Source of the DNA: Stenotrophomonas sp. 704A1
Lineage (GTDB): Bacteria > Pseudomonadota > Gammaproteobacteria > Xanthomonadales > Xanthomonadaceae
Length of the DNA stretch: 64,000 bases
Assembly (NCBI RefSeq): GCF_030549525.1
Contig: NZ_CP130831.1
Coordinates: forward strand, 3,125,501 to 3,189,500
Direction of reading: 5' to 3'
A program made the position numbers and the translations under genes. Below are positions 56,162-64,000 of this stretch, one piece after another. The notes under the pieces are model-generated. The model was not told the origin of the DNA. It searched no databases and was given only the letters and a program-made list of their open reading frames with translations. Numbering within the stretch: the first letter of the stretch is position 1; each line of letters opens with the position of its first letter.

Positions 56162-57145
56162 ATGACCGCAGATTCCGACGCAGGCTTCACCGGACCCGAC
56201 GACCCGACCCTGGAGAAACTGCAGGCGCTGGAGGCGCGTGCCTATGCGGCGTTCGATGCCGGCCAGCTGCAGGAGGCCGCAGATCTGTTCGGCGACCTCA
56301 TTGCCGGCACGCCCGACATCGCCTACCTGCATTACATGCGGGGACTGGCCCACAAATACCTGCGCGACTGGCCGGCCTCGCTGCAGGACAATCTGCGCGC
56401 GGAACAGCTGCGCGACGAGTTCGACCAGGGCACGGCATGGAACGCCGGCATCGCCGCCACCGGTGCCGGTGACTGGACCGAAGCGCGCCGGCAGTGGCGT
56501 CGCTGCGGCATTGCGATCGACGACGCCGAAGGTCCCATCGACGGCAACTTCGGTGTCGCCTGCCTGAGCCTGGACCCCTGGTCGGACGGCGAGACCGTGT
56601 ACATGCGGCGGCTGGATCCGGTGCGCGCGCGGGTGGAGAACGTGCCACTGCCGGAAAGCGGCTTCCGCTTTGGCGACATCGTGCTGCATGACGGGGCATC
56701 CACCGGGCGCCGGCGCTACGGTGAGCATGAGGTTCCGGTGTTCAATGCCATGCAGCGGCTGCAGCAGTCGGACATGGCCACCTACACGGTGTTCGTGCAG
56801 TGCGACAGCGCCGAGGACATCGCCGCGCTGCAACGCATGGCGCTGCCCGGCATCGGCCTGGTCGAGGACTGGACACACTCGGTCCGCCACCTGTGCCTGC
56901 GCTGCAGCTACGGCACCCCGCACCGGCACGATGATGACGGTGCGGAGGCCGAAGCGGGCTGGCAGGACGAGCGCTCGCTCGGCATTGCCGCCCAGGGCCG
57001 GGTGGCGGTCCAGCACCTGATGGCGAGCTGGGCCGCGGCCGCCCCGGGGCGCGTGCTGCAGGGCATCGAGCAACGCGAGCATCCGCTGTCGGCGCCGCAG
57101 CCGGGCCAGGTCTGGTGGCTGGGCCAGGACGATTCCGAAGCCTGA
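56162..57145 (+). CDS. TPR-containing hypothetical protein
   Basis: 327 residues. N-terminal helical repeat part (ALEARAYAAFDAGQLQEAADLFGDLIA; YLHYMRGLAHKYLRDWPASLQDNLRAEQ; WNAGIAATGAGDWTEARRQW) is TPR-like over about 20-120. The C-terminal part is beta-rich with CLRCSYGTPHRHDDDGAE. Soluble; no signal peptide. Start ATG 56162 follows GGGACATG. Function unknown. Confidence 0.75.
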   Translation: MTADSDAGFTGPDDPTLEKLQALEARAYAAFDAGQLQEAADLFGDLIAGTPDIAYLHYMRGLAHKYLRDWPASLQDNLRAEQLRDEFDQGTAWNAGIAATGAGDWTEARRQWRRCGIAIDDAEGPIDGNFGVACLSLDPWSDGETVYMRRLDPVRARVENVPLPESGFRFGDIVLHDGASTGRRRYGEHEVPVFNAMQRLQQSDMATYTVFVQCDSAEDIAALQRMALPGIGLVEDWTHSVRHLCLRCSYGTPHRHDDDGAEAEAGWQDERSLGIAAQGRVAVQHLMASWAAAAPGRVLQGIEQREHPLSAPQPGQVWWLGQDDSEA

Positions 57146-57259
57146 AGCGGACGCGCCGGAAGCCTTGCAGCACAGCGCTTTCAGAATTCTTCAGGGGATT
57201 TTCCAGCACTTCATTCCACGCTGTGGCGGCATGGGGCTCCCTTTCGATGGAGCCTGATC

Positions 57260-58321
57260 ATGCGTTCGACCCTGACTGTCTGCGGCCTGCTGCTGGGCCT
57301 GTGCATCGCCCCCTGCCATGCCGCGCCGCGCGCACCCGATCCGGCGCGCCTGCAGGCCCTGGAACAGGCCATCGCCCGCGATGAGCTCAAGCAGATCCGC
57401 AGCGTGCTGCTGCAGGTCGATGGCACGGTGGTCTACGAAGGCTACTTCAATGGCGCCGATGCCCACACCCTGCACGACGTCCGCTCGGCCAGCAAAAGCG
57501 TGACTGCATTGCTGGTCGGTGCGGCCATCGGCGATGGCCATCTGCCGGGGCTGCAGGCCCGCGTCTACGACTACTTCCCCGACTTCACCGCCCGCCACGA
57601 GGTGGACCCGCGCCTGCGCGGCACCACTGTCGAAGATCTGCTGACCATGAGCACGCTGTGGGAGTGCGATGACGAGAACCCGTTCTCGACCGGCCACGAG
57701 GAGCGCATGTACGTGACCGAGCACTGGCGCGACTTCGCCCTGGCCCTGCCGGTGAAGGGGTTCGCTCCGTGGATGCAGCGCCCCGTGGACAGCCCGCACG
57801 GGCGAGCGTTCGCCTACTGCACCGCCGATTCGTTCGTGCTGGGTGCAGTACTCGAACGCGCCACCGGCGAAGCCCTGGCCGACTATGCCGCACGCGTACT
57901 GGAACGGCCGCTGGGCATTGCCCAAAGCCACTGGAACCGCTCGCCGGAGGGCATCGGCATGGGCGGTGGCGGCACCCGCTACCGCAGCCGTGACCTGGCC
58001 AGGTTCGGACAGCTGGTGCTCGATGGCGGCCGCTGGCAGGGGCGGCAGCTGGTGCCAGCGGCCTACATCGCTGCGATGACCCGGGCGCAGGCGCAGGCCG
58101 GTGACGGCAGCGACTACGGCTATCAGTGGTGGGGCCTGAAACTCGGCCTCCAGGACACACCGACGGTCTGGGCGATGTCCGGCAACGGAGGCAACTATGT
58201 GTTCGTGCTTCCCCGGCAGCGGGCGGTCGCCGTGGTGACCAGCCAGGCCTACAACCGCAGCTTCGCCCACCCGCAGTCGCGGCGCATCCTCACCGAGTTC
58301 CTGTTGCCGGCGCTGCGCTGA
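57260..58321 (+). CDS. Serine hydrolase, class C beta-lactamase-like
   Basis: 353 residues, signal peptide about 1-22. Active-site SASK (S76, K79, the SxxK motif) and a Tyr motif in AFAYCTADS; a third motif is replaced by GNGGN near the C-terminus. Resembles esterase EstB or PBP4*-type enzymes rather than a resistance beta-lactamase. Its 3' end overlaps the convergent regulator gene by 32 bp. ATG 57260. Confidence 0.88.
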   Translation: MRSTLTVCGLLLGLCIAPCHAAPRAPDPARLQALEQAIARDELKQIRSVLLQVDGTVVYEGYFNGADAHTLHDVRSASKSVTALLVGAAIGDGHLPGLQARVYDYFPDFTARHEVDPRLRGTTVEDLLTMSTLWECDDENPFSTGHEERMYVTEHWRDFALALPVKGFAPWMQRPVDSPHGRAFAYCTADSFVLGAVLERATGEALADYAARVLERPLGIAQSHWNRSPEGIGMGGGGTRYRSRDLARFGQLVLDGGRWQGRQLVPAAYIAAMTRAQAQAGDGSDYGYQWWGLKLGLQDTPTVWAMSGNGGNYVFVLPRQRAVAVVTSQAYNRSFAHPQSRRILTEFLLPALR

Positions 58322-59849
58322 GGCCAGCCAGCTCGGCCGGGCGCCACGCGGCGGCCAGCACCTGGGCGCGCTGCGCGGCGACATCGGCATCGATCCGCGC
58401 CAGCAACGCCGGCCAGCCCGGCGCCTCATGCAGGGGCAGGAACAGCGGCGTGGCACGCAGCCACGCCGCATCGCGAAAGCCGCCGTCGACCGCCTGCTGC
58501 AGGGCGGACAGCGCCGCCTGCGGATCGCCCGCCGCCTGCTGCAGCAGCGCCCGTTCCAGCGCTGCATCGGACCAGCCGTCATCGGGCTGCCCCTGCAGCG
58601 CCGCCAGGCGCCGGGCGATCCATGCCGGCGAGGCCGCCGGCTGCGCATGCAGGGCGGCCAGGGTCTGTCCGAGCGACTGCTGCGGGCGCAAGCGGCGGCC
58701 GCGTTCGAACGCATCGGCCGCTGCCGCGCGATCCCCTGCCTGCAGCGCCAGCTCCCCCTGCAGCCGCAGCAGCTGCGGATGCGGCGTGCCACGCGCCATC
58801 GCCTCGGCCAGTGCCTGCCGCGCCGGTTCGATGGCACCGGCCACGTAGAGGCTGCGCGGCCAGGCGATGTTGGCGAATACGTTGTCCGGGTACAGCTGGA
58901 AATTGCGCGCGTGGCGCTGTGCCGCCGCGCGGGTGAAGCCGAGCAGCTCCAGTTCACGCGCCACCTGCACATCGCGGAAACGGATCCGCTCGGGTGCCTT
59001 CAGCGCGAGGTTGTCACGCAGTGCGCGTGCCAGCTGGCCGCGCTCCTGCTGCAGGTAGGCCAACGACGCCCGTGTGCGCTCGTCGCCCGGGTCCAGCGCC
59101 ACCGCGCGCTCATAGTCGGCAATGGCCTCTGCCATCCGCCCGAGGCAGTCGTAGGCATACCCGCGCAGCGCGTGCGTGGCGCCCTGCCCCGGTGCCCGCT
59201 GCAGCTCCTGCCCGGCCAGCGCCAGGCCTTCGCGCACCTGCTCGGCCGGGCCGTTGAACAGGCAGCCCTGCGCGGACAGTGCACGTGACAGCCCCCGACG
59301 CGCCGGACTGGACTCGGGATCGACCTGCAGCGCCTGCCGGTACAGGGCAATCGCGCGCTGGTTGTTGCTGGCCTGGCCGATGCCGGCGTAGTAGTCCGCG
59401 CGTTGCAGCAGGGTCTGCGCCGGACTGGGCGGTGCGGGGCGCGGCCACAGCGCGACGACGCCGAGCGCCAGCCCGCTGCCGGCAGCGACGATCCACGGCC
59501 ACCTCCGCAATCGGCGGCGCGGTGGTGCTGGCGGTTGCAGCGGCGCCGGCGCCGCACACAGCTGGTAGCCGCGCCCCCGCACCGAGCGGATGTAGCGCGG
59601 ACGCCGGCCGTCATCGCCCAGCGCCTGGCGCAGCAGCTTGACCCGCTGACTGATCGCGTCCTCGCCGACCACCGCCGGTGCCCAGACCTGTCCGGCGAGG
59701 GTGTCGAAATCGACGACGTTGCCGCCGTGGGCCAGCAGCACCTCGAACAGGCGCCAGCTCAGCCCCTGCACCGGCAGCACGACGCCGCCACGCTCGACCC
59801 GCTGCGCGGATCGATCGATCTCCAGGTCGAGCAGGCGCAGCGTCTCCAT
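58290..59849 (-). CDS. Winged-helix (OmpR/CadC-type) membrane regulator with TPR domain
   Basis: 519 residues. N-terminal winged helix (about 1-100) with RRPRYIRSVRGRGYQL, one membrane segment (IVAAGSGLALGVVALW, about 122-137), then a periplasmic TPR region (about 150-480) of Ala/Leu-rich helices. This layout matches CadC-like transcription factors, which bind DNA from the membrane. The signal it senses is unknown. ATG 59849. The frame is open 21 codons further. Confidence 0.88.
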   Translation of the reverse strand: METLRLLDLEIDRSAQRVERGGVVLPVQGLSWRLFEVLLAHGGNVVDFDTLAGQVWAPAVVGEDAISQRVKLLRQALGDDGRRPRYIRSVRGRGYQLCAAPAPLQPPAPPRRRLRRWPWIVAAGSGLALGVVALWPRPAPPSPAQTLLQRADYYAGIGQASNNQRAIALYRQALQVDPESSPARRGLSRALSAQGCLFNGPAEQVREGLALAGQELQRAPGQGATHALRGYAYDCLGRMAEAIADYERAVALDPGDERTRASLAYLQQERGQLARALRDNLALKAPERIRFRDVQVARELELLGFTRAAAQRHARNFQLYPDNVFANIAWPRSLYVAGAIEPARQALAEAMARGTPHPQLLRLQGELALQAGDRAAAADAFERGRRLRPQQSLGQTLAALHAQPAASPAWIARRLAALQGQPDDGWSDAALERALLQQAAGDPQAALSALQQAVDGGFRDAAWLRATPLFLPLHEAPGWPALLARIDADVAAQRAQVLAAAWRPAELAGLSAAPATGTR

Positions 59850-59914
59850 GGGCGAAGCATACGCGACCCTGCCGGCCCCTCGCCGCGATCCTGCATGCAG
59901 GACGACAGGCAAAG

Positions 59915-59940
59915 AAAAAGCGGGCCGAAGCCCGCTTTTT
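59915..59940. terminator. Bidirectional terminator between the CadC-like gene and pnp
   Basis: AAAAAGCGGGC-CGAA-GCCCGCTTTTT, a stem with A tracts on the left and T tracts on the right, so it can end transcripts in both directions. It is 54 bp after pnp. Confidence 0.88.
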
Positions 59941-59994
59941 CATTCCAGCGATGTCAACGGGGAGGTGTCAACCATGGCTGACACCCGCCGTTGA

Positions 59995-62103
59995 TTACTC
60001 GGCGCTGACGCCTTCGCCTTCTTCCACGGCCTTCATCGACAGGCGGATACGGCCCTGCTTGTCGACTTCCAGCACCTTGACCTTGACCACGTCGCCTTCC
60101 TTCAGCTTGTCGCCGACCTTCTCGACGCGCTCGCTGGAGATCTGCGACACGTGGACCAGGCCGTCCTTGCCCGGCAGGATGGTGACGAACGCACCGAAGT
60201 CCATGATCTTGGCGACCTTGCCTTCGTAGATGCGGCCCGGCTCGACGTCCGAGGTGATCTGCTCGATGCGGGCCTTGGCGGCCTGCGCAGCGATGGCATT
60301 GACCGAGGCGATGACGATGGTGCCGTCGTCCTGGATGTCGATCTGGGTGCCGGTTTCCTTGGTGATGGCCTGAATGGTCGAGCCACCCTTGCCGATCACT
60401 TCGCGGATCTTGTCCGGGTGGATCTTGATGGTCAGCAGGCGCGGCGCGTAGTCCGACAGCTCTTCGCGCGGAGCGGTCAGGCCGTGGGCCATCTCGCCCA
60501 GGATGTGCAGACGACCGGCCTTGGCCTGCTGCAGTGCCTGCTTCATGATCTCTTCGGTGATGCCTTCGATCTTGATGTCCATCTGCAGGGCGGAGATGCC
60601 CTCAGCGGTACCGGCCACCTTGAAGTCCATGTCACCCAGGTGATCTTCGTCACCCAGGATGTCGGACAGGACGACGAAGCGATCGCCTTCCTTGACCAGA
60701 CCCATGGCGATACCGGCAACCGGCGCCTTCACCGGCACGCCGGCGTCCATCAGGGCCAGCGACGAACCGCAGACCGAGGCCATCGACGAGGAACCGTTCG
60801 ACTCGGTGATTTCCGAGACGACGCGGATGGTGTACGGGAAGGCTTCCAGCGACGGCATCACTGCCAGCACGCCGCGCTTGGCCAGACGGCCGTGGCCGAT
60901 CTCGCGACGCTTCGGGCCCATCATGCGGCCGGTCTCACCCACCGAGTACGGGGGGAAGTTGTAGTGGAACAGGAAGTTTTCCTTGTACTCACCGGAGACG
61001 GCATCGATCACCTGGCCATCACGGGCGGTGCCCAGGGTGATGGTCACGATGGCCTGGGTCTCGCCACGGGTGAACAGCGAAGAGCCGTGGGTACGCGGCA
61101 GCACGCTGGTCTTCACGGTGATCGGGCGGACGGTGTCCAGCGCACGGCCATCGATGCGGACCTTGGTGTCCAGCACCGAGTTGCGCATGGTGCTGTATTC
61201 CAGCTCGCCGAATTCCTTCGACAGTTCGGCCGGGTTCCAGCCCTCGGCGGCAACGCGGCCGGCCAGGGACTCGACCACGTCCTTCTTGATCGCCGAGATG
61301 GCGTCGCGGCGCTGCAGCTTGTCACGCACCTGGAAGGCTTCGCCCAGGCGCGCGCCGACCGCTTCCTGCACGGCGCTGATCAGCGCGGTGTTCTTGGCCG
61401 GGGCTTCCCAGGTCGACGGCTTGGTGCCGGCTTCGACGGTCAGCTCGTTGATGGCGTTGATGACCTTCTGCATTTCGCGGTGACCGAAGGTCACGGCGCC
61501 CAGCATCACGTCTTCGGACAGCAGCGCGGCTTCGGATTCCACCATCAGCACGGCGTTGGCGGTACCGGCCACGACCAGCTCCAGCTGCGATTCCTTCAGC
61601 TCGGACACGGTCGGGTTGAGGATGTACTGGCCATCCTTGTAACCGACCTTGGCGGCGGCGATCGGGCCCTTGAACGGGGTACCGGCCAGCGACAGTGCTG
61701 CCGAGGCACCGATCAGCGCCGGGATGTCACCGTCGATTTCCGGGTTCAACGACATGACCGTGGCGATGATCTGCACTTCGTTCTTGTAGTCTTCCGGGAA
61801 CAGCGGACGGATCGGACGATCGATCAGGCGCGAGATCAGCGTCTCCTTCTCGGTCGCACGGCCTTCACGCTTGAAGAAGCCACCCGGGATGCGGCCACCG
61901 GCGTAGAACTTCTCCTGATAGTCGCAGGTCAGGGGGAAGAAGTCCTGGCCCTCACGCGCGCTCTTGGCGGCGACGGCGGAGACCAGCAGCACGGTGTCGT
62001 CGAACTTGACGATGACGGCGCCACCGGCCTGGCGGGCGATTTCGCCAGTCTCAAGCGTGACGGTGTGCTTGCCGTACTGGAAGGTTTTGGTGATTTTTGC
62101 CAC
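59995..62103 (-). CDS. pnp: Polynucleotide phosphorylase
   Basis: 702 residues with GTG start at 62103. Two RNase PH-type domains (about 1-230 and 310-540), KH domain ([17 protein letters not shown], about 560-610) and C-terminal S1 domain (about 620-695). It degrades RNA from the 3' end with phosphate and belongs to the degradosome. Downstream of rpsO with a terminator between, as in E. coli, where pnp is autoregulated. Confidence 0.98.
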   Translation of the reverse strand: MAKITKTFQYGKHTVTLETGEIARQAGGAVIVKFDDTVLLVSAVAAKSAREGQDFFPLTCDYQEKFYAGGRIPGGFFKREGRATEKETLISRLIDRPIRPLFPEDYKNEVQIIATVMSLNPEIDGDIPALIGASAALSLAGTPFKGPIAAAKVGYKDGQYILNPTVSELKESQLELVVAGTANAVLMVESEAALLSEDVMLGAVTFGHREMQKVINAINELTVEAGTKPSTWEAPAKNTALISAVQEAVGARLGEAFQVRDKLQRRDAISAIKKDVVESLAGRVAAEGWNPAELSKEFGELEYSTMRNSVLDTKVRIDGRALDTVRPITVKTSVLPRTHGSSLFTRGETQAIVTITLGTARDGQVIDAVSGEYKENFLFHYNFPPYSVGETGRMMGPKRREIGHGRLAKRGVLAVMPSLEAFPYTIRVVSEITESNGSSSMASVCGSSLALMDAGVPVKAPVAGIAMGLVKEGDRFVVLSDILGDEDHLGDMDFKVAGTAEGISALQMDIKIEGITEEIMKQALQQAKAGRLHILGEMAHGLTAPREELSDYAPRLLTIKIHPDKIREVIGKGGSTIQAITKETGTQIDIQDDGTIVIASVNAIAAQAAKARIEQITSDVEPGRIYEGKVAKIMDFGAFVTILPGKDGLVHVSQISSERVEKVGDKLKEGDVVKVKVLEVDKQGRIRLSMKAVEEGEGVSAE

Positions 62104-62207
62104 GGATGGATGTCCTTGGGGATGCTGTCTGCGAATTGGACCGTCGGCGACCCTTGCCGCCAGCGGGTGACCGGATCGTTCCGGTCTGAATCGGGATTGC
62201 GGTGCTA

Positions 62208-62241
62208 CAAAACAAAACCGCGGCGCATCGCTGCGCCGCGG
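62208..62241 (-). terminator. Terminator between rpsO and pnp
   Basis: A perfect 10-bp stem (CCGCGGCGCA/TGCGCCGCGG) with a 4-nt loop, followed on the minus strand by TTTTGTTTT. Typical of rpsO, with partial read-through into pnp. Confidence 0.9.
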
Positions 62242-62253
62242 GGGATTCGTTGC

Positions 62254-62514
62254 TTAGCGACGCAGGCCAAGCTTCTCGATCAGGGCCTTGTAACGCTCGA
62301 CGTCCTTCTTCTTCAGGTAGTCGAGCAGGCTGCGACGGCGGTTGACCATCTGCAGCAGGCCGCGGCGGCTGTGGTGATCCTTCTTGTGGGTCTTGAAGTG
62401 GCCGGTCAGCAGTTCGATGCGGGCGGTCAGCAGTGCAACCTGGACTTCCGGGGAGCCGGTGTCAGCCGAGCTGCGCTTGTTGTCTTCAATGACCTTCTGG
62501 GTGTCGATCGACAT
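62254..62514 (-). CDS. rpsO: 30S ribosomal protein S15
   Basis: 86 residues: [20 protein letters not shown] onward, [34 protein letters not shown] and the basic end. Binds 16S rRNA and, in E. coli, represses its own translation. ATG 62514; its own promoter is 111 bp upstream. Located between truB and pnp, the usual order. Confidence 0.98.
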   Translation of the reverse strand: MSIDTQKVIEDNKRSSADTGSPEVQVALLTARIELLTGHFKTHKKDHHSRRGLLQMVNRRRSLLDYLKKKDVERYKALIEKLGLRR

Positions 62515-62631
62515 TTCTGTTTTCTCTGTGATGCGTGGCCGGCAGGAACGCGCTTTCACGCACCGCCTGGCTCGCCGTGGACTACTTGGGATGAAACCTG
62601 CCTGCGCAGGCTGCCGGAAAACGGCCGCGAA

Positions 62632-62660
62632 ATTGTAACGGTCGGGGGCCTCCGGAACAA
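62632..62660 (-). promoter_or_regulatory. Promoter of rpsO
   Basis: TTGTTC (62660-62655), 17-bp spacer, TACAAT (62637-62632) on the minus strand, about 110 nt before the S15 start. Confidence 0.75.
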
Positions 62661-62688
62661 GGTCCGGGACTGAACCGCCCTGCCCCGT

Positions 62689-63597
62689 TCAGAGGTTGAA
62701 GCGGCGCTGCGGCGCCAGCAGGCCGCTGTCGTCGACCTGGCCCAGACCCTGCAGGGCCGATTCAGGTCCGTACACGGCCACCAGGCCACGTGGCCAGGCC
62801 GGGTCGCGCTGGCGCTGGCCCACGCAGAAGCGCTGTGCCTGGTCGGCATCGAGGTCGACCCGGGGGTACTCGGACAGGCCCGCGGCCACGGGCAGCAGCA
62901 GGGCCTCCATGGCCGCTTGGTCACCGGCGTCGAGCAGGCCGCGCAGCTGCTCCAGGGTCACCATCGCCGGCGCCCGGAACGGGTCCACCCACAACCGCCG
63001 CAACGCGCTGATGTGCGCGCCGCAGCCCAGGGTCTCGCCAAGATCACGGGCCAGGCTGCGGATATAGGTGCCCGAACCACAGGTCACCCGCAGCCGCAGC
63101 CGCTCGGGGTGCTGCTCCAGCACGTCGATGGCATGGACCTGGACCCGGCGTTCGGGCGCCTCGATGGCGTCGCCGCGGCGGGCCTTCACATACAACGGCT
63201 CGCCGCCCTGCTTGAGCGCCGAATAGATCGGCGCGCGCTGCAGGATCTCGCCGAGCAGCGGCGCGATCGCCGCCTGCAGCGCCTCGGCGCTGATCGCCGG
63301 CACCGGACGCTCGAGCAGCAGCTGGCCTTCGGCGTCATCGGTATCGGTGGTCCGGCCCAGCACGATCTCGGCGTCGTAGGCCTTGGCCGACCCCAGCAGC
63401 AGGCCGGCAATCTTGGTCGCCTCGCCGAAGCACAGCGGCAGCAGGCCGGTCGCCAAGGGGTCCAGGCTGCCGGTATGGCCACCCTTCTCGGCGCGGAACA
63501 GGCAACGGGCCACCTGCAGTGCGGCGTTGGAGCTCATGCCGGTCGGCTTGTCGAGCAGCAGGATGCCATCCAGGCGTCGGAACTGAATTCGGGTCAT
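62689..63597 (-). CDS. truB: tRNA pseudouridine(55) synthase TruB
   Basis: 302 residues. [15 protein letters not shown] with catalytic Asp46 and the [17 protein letters not shown] opening are TruB. It modifies U55 of tRNA T-arms. C-terminal PUA-like end. ATG 63597. The order rbfA-truB-rpsO-pnp is the conserved one. Confidence 0.98.
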   Translation of the reverse strand: MTRIQFRRLDGILLLDKPTGMSSNAALQVARCLFRAEKGGHTGSLDPLATGLLPLCFGEATKIAGLLLGSAKAYDAEIVLGRTTDTDDAEGQLLLERPVPAISAEALQAAIAPLLGEILQRAPIYSALKQGGEPLYVKARRGDAIEAPERRVQVHAIDVLEQHPERLRLRVTCGSGTYIRSLARDLGETLGCGAHISALRRLWVDPFRAPAMVTLEQLRGLLDAGDQAAMEALLLPVAAGLSEYPRVDLDADQAQRFCVGQRQRDPAWPRGLVAVYGPESALQGLGQVDDSGLLAPQRRFNL

Positions 63598-63608
63598 GAC
63601 AGGTACGG

Positions 63609-63631
63609 GTAGCGCCGGGCCATGCCCGGCG
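63609..63631 (+). repeat. SMAG palindrome, plus orientation
   Basis: GTAGCGCCGGGCCATGCCCGGCG, an intact 23-nt example with a GCCGGGC/GCCCGGC stem, between truB and rbfA. Confidence 0.8.
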
Positions 63632-63685
63632 GGCGCGCAGCGCGGTCTGCATCAGACATCGCCCAGCGCGGCGCGGAAAGAACAA

Positions 63686-63706
63686 CGCCGGGCACGGCCC
63701 GGCGCT
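63686..63706 (-). repeat. SMAG-like palindrome, minus orientation
   Basis: CGCCGGGC-ACG-GCCCGGCG stem, the opposite-facing partner of the previous element about 55 bp away. Confidence 0.7.
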
Positions 63707-63709
63707 CGG

Positions 63710-64000
63710 TTACTCGTCGTCGCCTTCGCGGCGCTTCTCGGCGGCGACCGTGTCGGGCAGATCGCGCAGCAGGTTGTCGATGCGCTCGCCACGATCGACC
63801 GAGTCGTCGTAGTGGAAGTGCAGCTCGGGCACGTGGCGCAGCTTCATCGCCCGCGCCAGTTCCATGCGCAGGCCCCAGGCCAGTTCCTTCAGGCCCTTCA
63901 CCGCTTCGGCCGAACGTTCCGGCATCAGCGCGGTGACGAACACCTTGGCATGGGCCATGTCGCGGGTGATTTCCACGTCGGACACGCTCACCGAGGGCAA
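63710..64000 (-). CDS. rbfA: Ribosome-binding factor A, truncated by window edge
   Basis: C-terminal 96 residues: VSDVEITRDMAHAKVFVTAL, AWGLRMELARAMKLRHVPELHFHYDDSVDRGERIDNLL and an acidic end. RbfA helps 30S assembly and cold adaptation. The N-terminus is outside the window. Upstream of truB, as expected. Confidence 0.97.
   Translation of the reverse strand: MPSVSVSDVEITRDMAHAKVFVTALMPERSAEAVKGLKELAWGLRMELARAMKLRHVPELHFHYDDSVDRGERIDNLLRDLPDTVAAEKRREGDDE

Noticed and set aside
57260..58321. Resistance beta-lactamase
   Set aside because: SxxK is present but the usual third motif (KTG or HxG) is missing and the overall form is esterase/PBP4*-like.

Overview
This is a 64 kb stretch of a high-GC gammaproteobacterial chromosome. 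Gene content and order, the GTAG-headed palindromes between genes, and protein sequences all fit the Xanthomonadaceae, most likely the Stenotrophomonas maltophilia group (inference from family knowledge, no search was run). I see no prophage, integrase, insertion sequence, CRISPR array or large biosynthetic cluster; it is mostly core genome with small accessory patches.

Layout. 1-1.7 kb: end of an unknown gene, then phbB and phaR (polyhydroxyalkanoate metabolism). 1.7-9.3 kb, minus strand: nnrD-tsaE-amiC-mutL followed by a DUF1684 lipoprotein and a TraB/GumN protein. 9.3-16 kb: queG, xseA, an M48 protease, a formylglycine-generating-enzyme-like lipoprotein and rnd. 16-28 kb: less conserved genes (a large DUF4034/Sel1-like protein, unknown proteins, a TonB-dependent receptor, a Rof-type Rho inhibitor, an SDR, an AraC-alkyltransferase fusion and a CurA-type reductase), with tRNA-Ala(CGC) and two tandem tRNA-Phe(GAA). 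28-35 kb: small envelope proteins, an acyl-CoA dehydrogenase, a palindrome-rich spacer, an HNH nuclease and dxs. 35-44 kb: many short genes, including two paralogous 67-68-residue proteins, two DUF3011 secreted proteins, a TetR regulator with an SMR efflux pump, and a LysE exporter. 44-52 kb, minus strand: the conserved block thrS-infC-rpmI-rplT-pheS-pheT-ihfA-merR-tRNA-Pro. 52-60 kb: a PepSY membrane operon, a GH18 chitinase-like protein, a serine hydrolase and a winged-helix/TPR regulator. 60-64 kb, minus strand: rbfA-truB-rpsO-pnp.

The most interesting signals are regulatory. thrS is preceded by a tiny Thr-rich leader peptide and a terminator, which looks like transcription attenuation. 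infC appears to start at AUC. A perfect 29-bp inverted repeat sits directly in front of the HNH gene, within a 460-bp spacer full of other palindromes. Two paralogous small genes share a 17-nt dyad motif upstream. Coordinates of starts were chosen from homologous start positions and ribosome binding sites, and are noted where they differ from the longest open frame.
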